DNA from: Chloroflexota bacterium
GTDB lineage: Bacteria; Chloroflexota; Dormibacteria; Dormibacterales; Dormibacteraceae
Assembly: GCA_003446775.1 (NCBI GenBank)
Contig: DMCH01000059.1
Location: 1 to 7,660, forward strand
Direction: 5' to 3'
DNA: 7,660 nucleotides
Shown: positions 4,765-7,660 of the stretch, piece by piece
How the letters are laid out: the number at the start of each line of letters is the position of its first letter
Position numbering within the stretch: the stretch's first letter is position 1
Notes under the pieces: generated by a model
What the model was told of the DNA's origin: nothing
Databases searched by the model: none
Seen by the model: only the letters and a program-made list of their open reading frames with translations
Position numbers and translations under genes: made by a program

Positions 4765-6528
4765 ATGGCCGACTACGGCAATCACGAGTCAAGCGACGAT
4801 CCACTGCATATCCTGCGGCACTCGACCGCGCACCTCCTCGCCGCAGCGGTGACCGAGCTGTATCCGGATGCGAAATATGGAGTCGGGCCTCCGGTGCAGG
4901 ACGGCTTCTACTACGACTTTGCCTTCAGCAAGCCCATCTCGGAGTCGGACCTCGGCGCGATCGAGTCACGCATGCGGCGGATCGCGCAGGAGGATCGCCC
5001 CTTCGTCAGGGAGCTGGTGTCCCGCGAGCAAGCCCTCGAAGAGTTCCGCAAGCGCGGCCAGGACTACAAGCTCGAGCTGATCAACGACAAAGTCGAGGGC
5101 GATGAGGTCAGCCTGTACCGGACCGGGGAGTTCGTCGACCTGTGCCGGGGACCTCACGTGCGCTCGACCAAGGATCTGAAGTTCTTCAAACTGCTGCGCG
5201 TCGCGGGCGCTTACTGGCGCGGTGACGAGAAGAAGCCGCAGCTGACACGCATCTACGGAACCGCGTGGCCTACGGCCAAAGAGCTCGAGGAGCACCTGAA
5301 ATTCCTCGAGGAGGCCGAGAAGCGCGACCACAAGAAGCTGGGCAAGGATCTGAAGCTCTTCATGGTCGACGAGCGCGTCGGTCCCGGGCTTCCCATCTGG
5401 TTGCCGGCAGGAGCCACCGTCCGCCGCGAGCTCGAGCGCTTCATCGTCGACGAGGAGCTGGCTCGCGGGTACCTCCATGTGAGGACTCCCGACGTCGCGC
5501 GGCTCGACCTGTACCGGCAGAGCGGCCACGCCCAGCTTTATGCCGAGTACATGTATCCGCCCATGCGCTTCGAGGATGGGGAGGAGCTTGAGCTTCGTCC
5601 CGTCAACTGCCCGCATCACATCGTCGTGTACCAATCAGAGCTGAGGAGTTACCGCGAGCTGCCGATGCGCATCGCCGAGATCGGCAACAACTGGCGGTAC
5701 GAGCGCTCCGGCACGCTCAGCGGAATGAATCGGGTCCGAGCCTTCGCCCTCAACGACGCGCACATCTTCTGCACGCCGGATCAGCTGATGGATGAGGTGA
5801 AGGGTTCGATCGAGCTCGCGTTGTACTTCTCGAAGGTGCTGGGAATCGACGAGTTCTCGTACCGCCTCTCGGCTCGCGACGACGTGAAAGAGAAGTGGCT
5901 CGGGACTGAGGAGCAGTGGCAGCTTGCGCAGGCGGCCCTGAGCGAAGCGCTCGAATCGATGGGTCAGAGCTACGAGATCGGCGTTGGAGAGGCCGCGTTC
6001 TACGGACCCAAGATCGACTTCCAGGTCCGCGATGCCCACCGGCGCGAGTTCACCAACTCGACCGTCCAGGTCGACTTCCAACTCCCGGAACGCTTCGACC
6101 TGGAGTACGTCGCGGAAGACGGGTCACGCCAGCGACCCGTGATGGTGCATCGCGGCGCCGCCGGTTCGATGGAGAGGCTGTTCAGCTACCTGATCGAACG
6201 GTACGTGGGCGCGTTTCCGACGTGGCTCCATCCGGTCCAGGTGATCGTCATCCCGATCACCGATGCCGAGGGCGAATACGCGCGCCGGGTGGCTGCGCGC
6301 CTGCGCGAGGCCAACCTGCGCTTTGAGGTCGACGATCGATCAGAGCGGATGCAGCGCAAGATCCGCGACGCACAGGCGCGCAAGGTTCCGTACATGGCGA
6401 TCCTCGGCGCCCGGGAGGCGGAGTCGACTCACGTGAACGTCCGCGACCGCTCCGGCAACCAGACCGATGAATCGCAGGAAGAGTTTGTGCAGCGCGTGGT
6501 GCAAGAGGTCACTGAGCGCCGCCGCTAG
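4765..6528 (+). CDS. thrS: Threonyl-tRNA synthetase (ThrRS), form without TGS domain
   Basis: Class II synthetase that attaches threonine to tRNA-Thr and edits mis-made Ser-tRNA-Thr in the cytoplasm. At 587 residues it is shorter than the roughly 640 of typical bacterial ThrRS because the N-terminal TGS (N1) domain is missing. The protein opens almost directly with the N2 editing domain. Editing-site residues are HSTAH (H19, H23) and CRGPH (C127, H131). The catalytic zinc ligands expected from E. coli are C282 in VNCPHH, H333 in NDAHIF and H462 in MVHRG. Motif 2 centres on RYERSG (311-316), motif 3 has R471 in GSMERL, and the C-terminal anticodon-binding domain begins near VQVIVIPI (491-498). 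The segment RVRAFALNDAH (323-333) differs from the usual RVRGFTQDDAH. The ATG at 4765 was chosen over ATG 4690 because the extra 25 residues come from the hairpin repeat. A TATACT box lies just upstream. It converges on the lipoprotein gene with a 9-base gap. Confidence 0.96.
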   Translation: MADYGNHESSDDPLHILRHSTAHLLAAAVTELYPDAKYGVGPPVQDGFYYDFAFSKPISESDLGAIESRMRRIAQEDRPFVRELVSREQALEEFRKRGQDYKLELINDKVEGDEVSLYRTGEFVDLCRGPHVRSTKDLKFFKLLRVAGAYWRGDEKKPQLTRIYGTAWPTAKELEEHLKFLEEAEKRDHKKLGKDLKLFMVDERVGPGLPIWLPAGATVRRELERFIVDEELARGYLHVRTPDVARLDLYRQSGHAQLYAEYMYPPMRFEDGEELELRPVNCPHHIVVYQSELRSYRELPMRIAEIGNNWRYERSGTLSGMNRVRAFALNDAHIFCTPDQLMDEVKGSIELALYFSKVLGIDEFSYRLSARDDVKEKWLGTEEQWQLAQAALSEALESMGQSYEIGVGEAAFYGPKIDFQVRDAHRREFTNSTVQVDFQLPERFDLEYVAEDGSRQRPVMVHRGAAGSMERLFSYLIERYVGAFPTWLHPVQVIVIPITDAEGEYARRVAARLREANLRFEVDDRSERMQRKIRDAQARKVPYMAILGAREAESTHVNVRDRSGNQTDESQEEFVQRVVQEVTERRR

Positions 6529-6537
6529 GACGGAAGG

Positions 6538-7660
6538 CTAGAGGCCACCTGGCAGGCGGCCGGCGCAGGTCCCCTGAGCGGCGACCGGAACCACCACGCC
6601 GGAGGTCACATTGCCGATCCGAGGCTGCTGCTGTACGTCACCGCCGGAGATCACGTGGGTCGAGTCGATCCAACCGCACGCTTGCATGCTCAGCGTCTTG
6701 GTGGCGCCCTGGAACTTCGTGGTGGAGCCCGCCACCAGCGCCACGAACTGACCATCGGGAGAGATGTATGCCGGTTCGGCGCCGTTGATTGCCAAGGTGC
6801 CGAGCACACCCGCGGTCCAGCCGAGTTTGCGGAGAGTGGTGTAACCCGCTGTGACTTCGCAGGCCGCTCCCGCCGGCGATGGCGCGCCGGCGATCACGCA
6901 ATCGGGCCCTCCCAGGGTGTAGCGCCGGACAGCCGTAGCCGGATCGACCACGTGCAGCTCGAGGGGCCCGCAGCAGAAGAGTCCTCCGCCCTGCGAACAC
7001 GACGGCACCTTGGCAACGACAAGGTTGTCGGTTCCATGCCAGCCGATCGGCCACAGTCCAAACGCGCCGGTGGAGCTGAAGATGTCGACGTGGTTGGTGC
7101 CGCCGTTGAGGTCCTCGACGTAGAGCCTGATCGATACCCCCGACGCGGTAAAGTCGCTCACGACCACCGCGATCCGCTGATCGTCAGGGCTGACCGCAAA
7201 CATGCTCCGGCGTCCACCACCCACCGGCACCGTGGTCGCGCGACCCGTCTCACCCTGCACGGTCATGAACCGCACCACACCCTGCGCGTCCATGTAATAC
7301 GCGCGGTCGTCGCTGGTGCTGATGGGGAGGGGGAGCACTGCGGCGGCGGCGTCGCCGCATGTCACCGCGGTCGGGCTGCTGGGCTGAGCCGACCCCACCA
7401 CCTTGCCGTTGGCGGCGATGATGCTCACCGTGTATGTGTCGCCCGACGGTTGGGTCGACAGGACGGCGAAGGCGCCGGTCAGAGGAACGGGTGATGCGGC
7501 GGGCGAAACGGGCGGCGACGCGGCTGCGGTGGCGAGCGGTGAGCCGGTCGACGAGCTCGTGGGCGAAGTCATAGGCGAGCTGCCGGCCCTGGCCGAGGGT
7601 GACGCACCCGCATGCGAGCCCGGGCCGCCACAACCGGCGATGAGCACGGCGACCGCCAAC
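6538..7660 (-). CDS. Cysteine-rich lipoprotein with beta-propeller-like (TolB/WD40-like) domain; 5' end outside window
   Basis: No specific gene name is recognised. The visible 373 residues begin in a hydrophobic signal segment ending in the lipobox LIAGC, so Cys10 should be lipidated and the protein anchored outside the cytoplasmic membrane. The charged n-region and true start lie beyond base 7660; the TTG at 7659 is probably not the start. Residues 11-60 are a Ser/Pro/Ala/Thr-rich linker of low complexity. Residues 61-373 contain blade-like repeats: FAVSPDDQRIAVVVSD (154-169), YISPDGQFVALVAG (298-311) and CGWIDSTHVISGG (328-340). This fits a TolB/PD40-type propeller. The mature domain has eight cysteines (101, 221, 229, 230, 254, 267, 328, 365), an even number suited to disulfides. 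The function is unknown; propellers of this type often bind partners or ligands at the cell surface. It ends 9 bases from the thrS stop on the opposite strand. Confidence 0.8.
   Translation of the reverse strand, partial: LAVAVLIAGCGGPGSHAGASPSARAGSSPMTSPTSSSTGSPLATAAASPPVSPAASPVPLTGAFAVLSTQPSGDTYTVSIIAANGKVVGSAQPSSPTAVTCGDAAAAVLPLPISTSDDRAYYMDAQGVVRFMTVQGETGRATTVPVGGGRRSMFAVSPDDQRIAVVVSDFTASGVSIRLYVEDLNGGTNHVDIFSSTGAFGLWPIGWHGTDNLVVAKVPSCSQGGGLFCCGPLELHVVDPATAVRRYTLGGPDCVIAGAPSPAGAACEVTAGYTTLRKLGWTAGVLGTLAINGAEPAYISPDGQFVALVAGSTTKFQGATKTLSMQACGWIDSTHVISGGDVQQQPRIGNVTSGVVVPVAAQGTCAGRLPGGL

Noticed and set aside
4674..4766. dedA starting at ATG 4691 or ATG 4766
   Set aside because: The longer N-termini come from the repeat and overlap thrS; the GTG at 4673 has an ideal ribosome binding site.
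6529..6537. Bidirectional terminator between thrS and the lipoprotein gene
   Set aside because: Only 9 bases separate the stops, and no stable hairpin with a T-tract was found there or just beyond.
6655..7494. Long plus-strand ORF opposite the lipoprotein gene
   Set aside because: Low-complexity Arg/Gly/His/Ala translation with no motif; the opposite strand has a lipobox, linker and blade repeats.

Overview
This is a GC-rich, densely packed bacterial segment with five complete protein genes, two partial ones cut by the window edges, and one compact intergenic repeat. Most of it is conserved housekeeping. I found no CRISPR array, tRNA, rRNA, transposase or phage gene, and no stretch over 300 bases without a gene. 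The gene order metG-tatD-rsmA is typical of Gram-positive bacteria. The KFSTS form of the MetRS signature and the near-leaderless promoters also fit a high-GC lineage such as Actinomycetota or a Chloroflexota/Dormibacterota-like soil bacterium. That placement is inference; no rRNA is present to settle it.

Layout: (1) 1-2800, plus strand: the 3' part of metG (methionyl-tRNA synthetase), tatD (metal-dependent hydrolase/DNase) and rsmA/ksgA (16S rRNA dimethyladenosine methyltransferase). Neighbouring genes overlap by 10 and 4 bases, so this is a translationally coupled operon. tatD has no ATG/GTG/TTG that would include its first metal-binding motif and seems to start at ATC. (2) 2813-4126, plus: an MFS-type exporter, 12 bases after rsmA, with no Shine-Dalgarno but with a TANNNT box nearby. 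(3) 4086-4673, minus: a DedA-family membrane protein whose 3' end overlaps that of the MFS gene by 41 bases. (4) 4674-4764: a divergent intergenic region holding a REP-like double hairpin. One arm of it is the dedA ribosome binding site, and beside it is a TATACT box for thrS. (5) 4765-6528, plus: thrS, a threonyl-tRNA synthetase without the N-terminal TGS domain. (6) 6538-7660, minus, 5' end outside the window: a cysteine-rich lipoprotein that looks like a beta-propeller, convergent with thrS.

Functionally, metG, thrS and rsmA serve translation (tRNA charging and ribosome maturation) and tatD nucleic-acid or D-aminoacyl-type hydrolysis. The MFS and DedA proteins are membrane proteins whose substrates cannot be read from sequence. 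The points most worth a second look are the ATC start of tatD, the hairpin repeat that buries the dedA ribosome binding site, the shared promoter-like arrangement of the MFS gene and thrS, and the cysteine-rich secreted propeller. I see no evidence for a wholly new multi-gene system.
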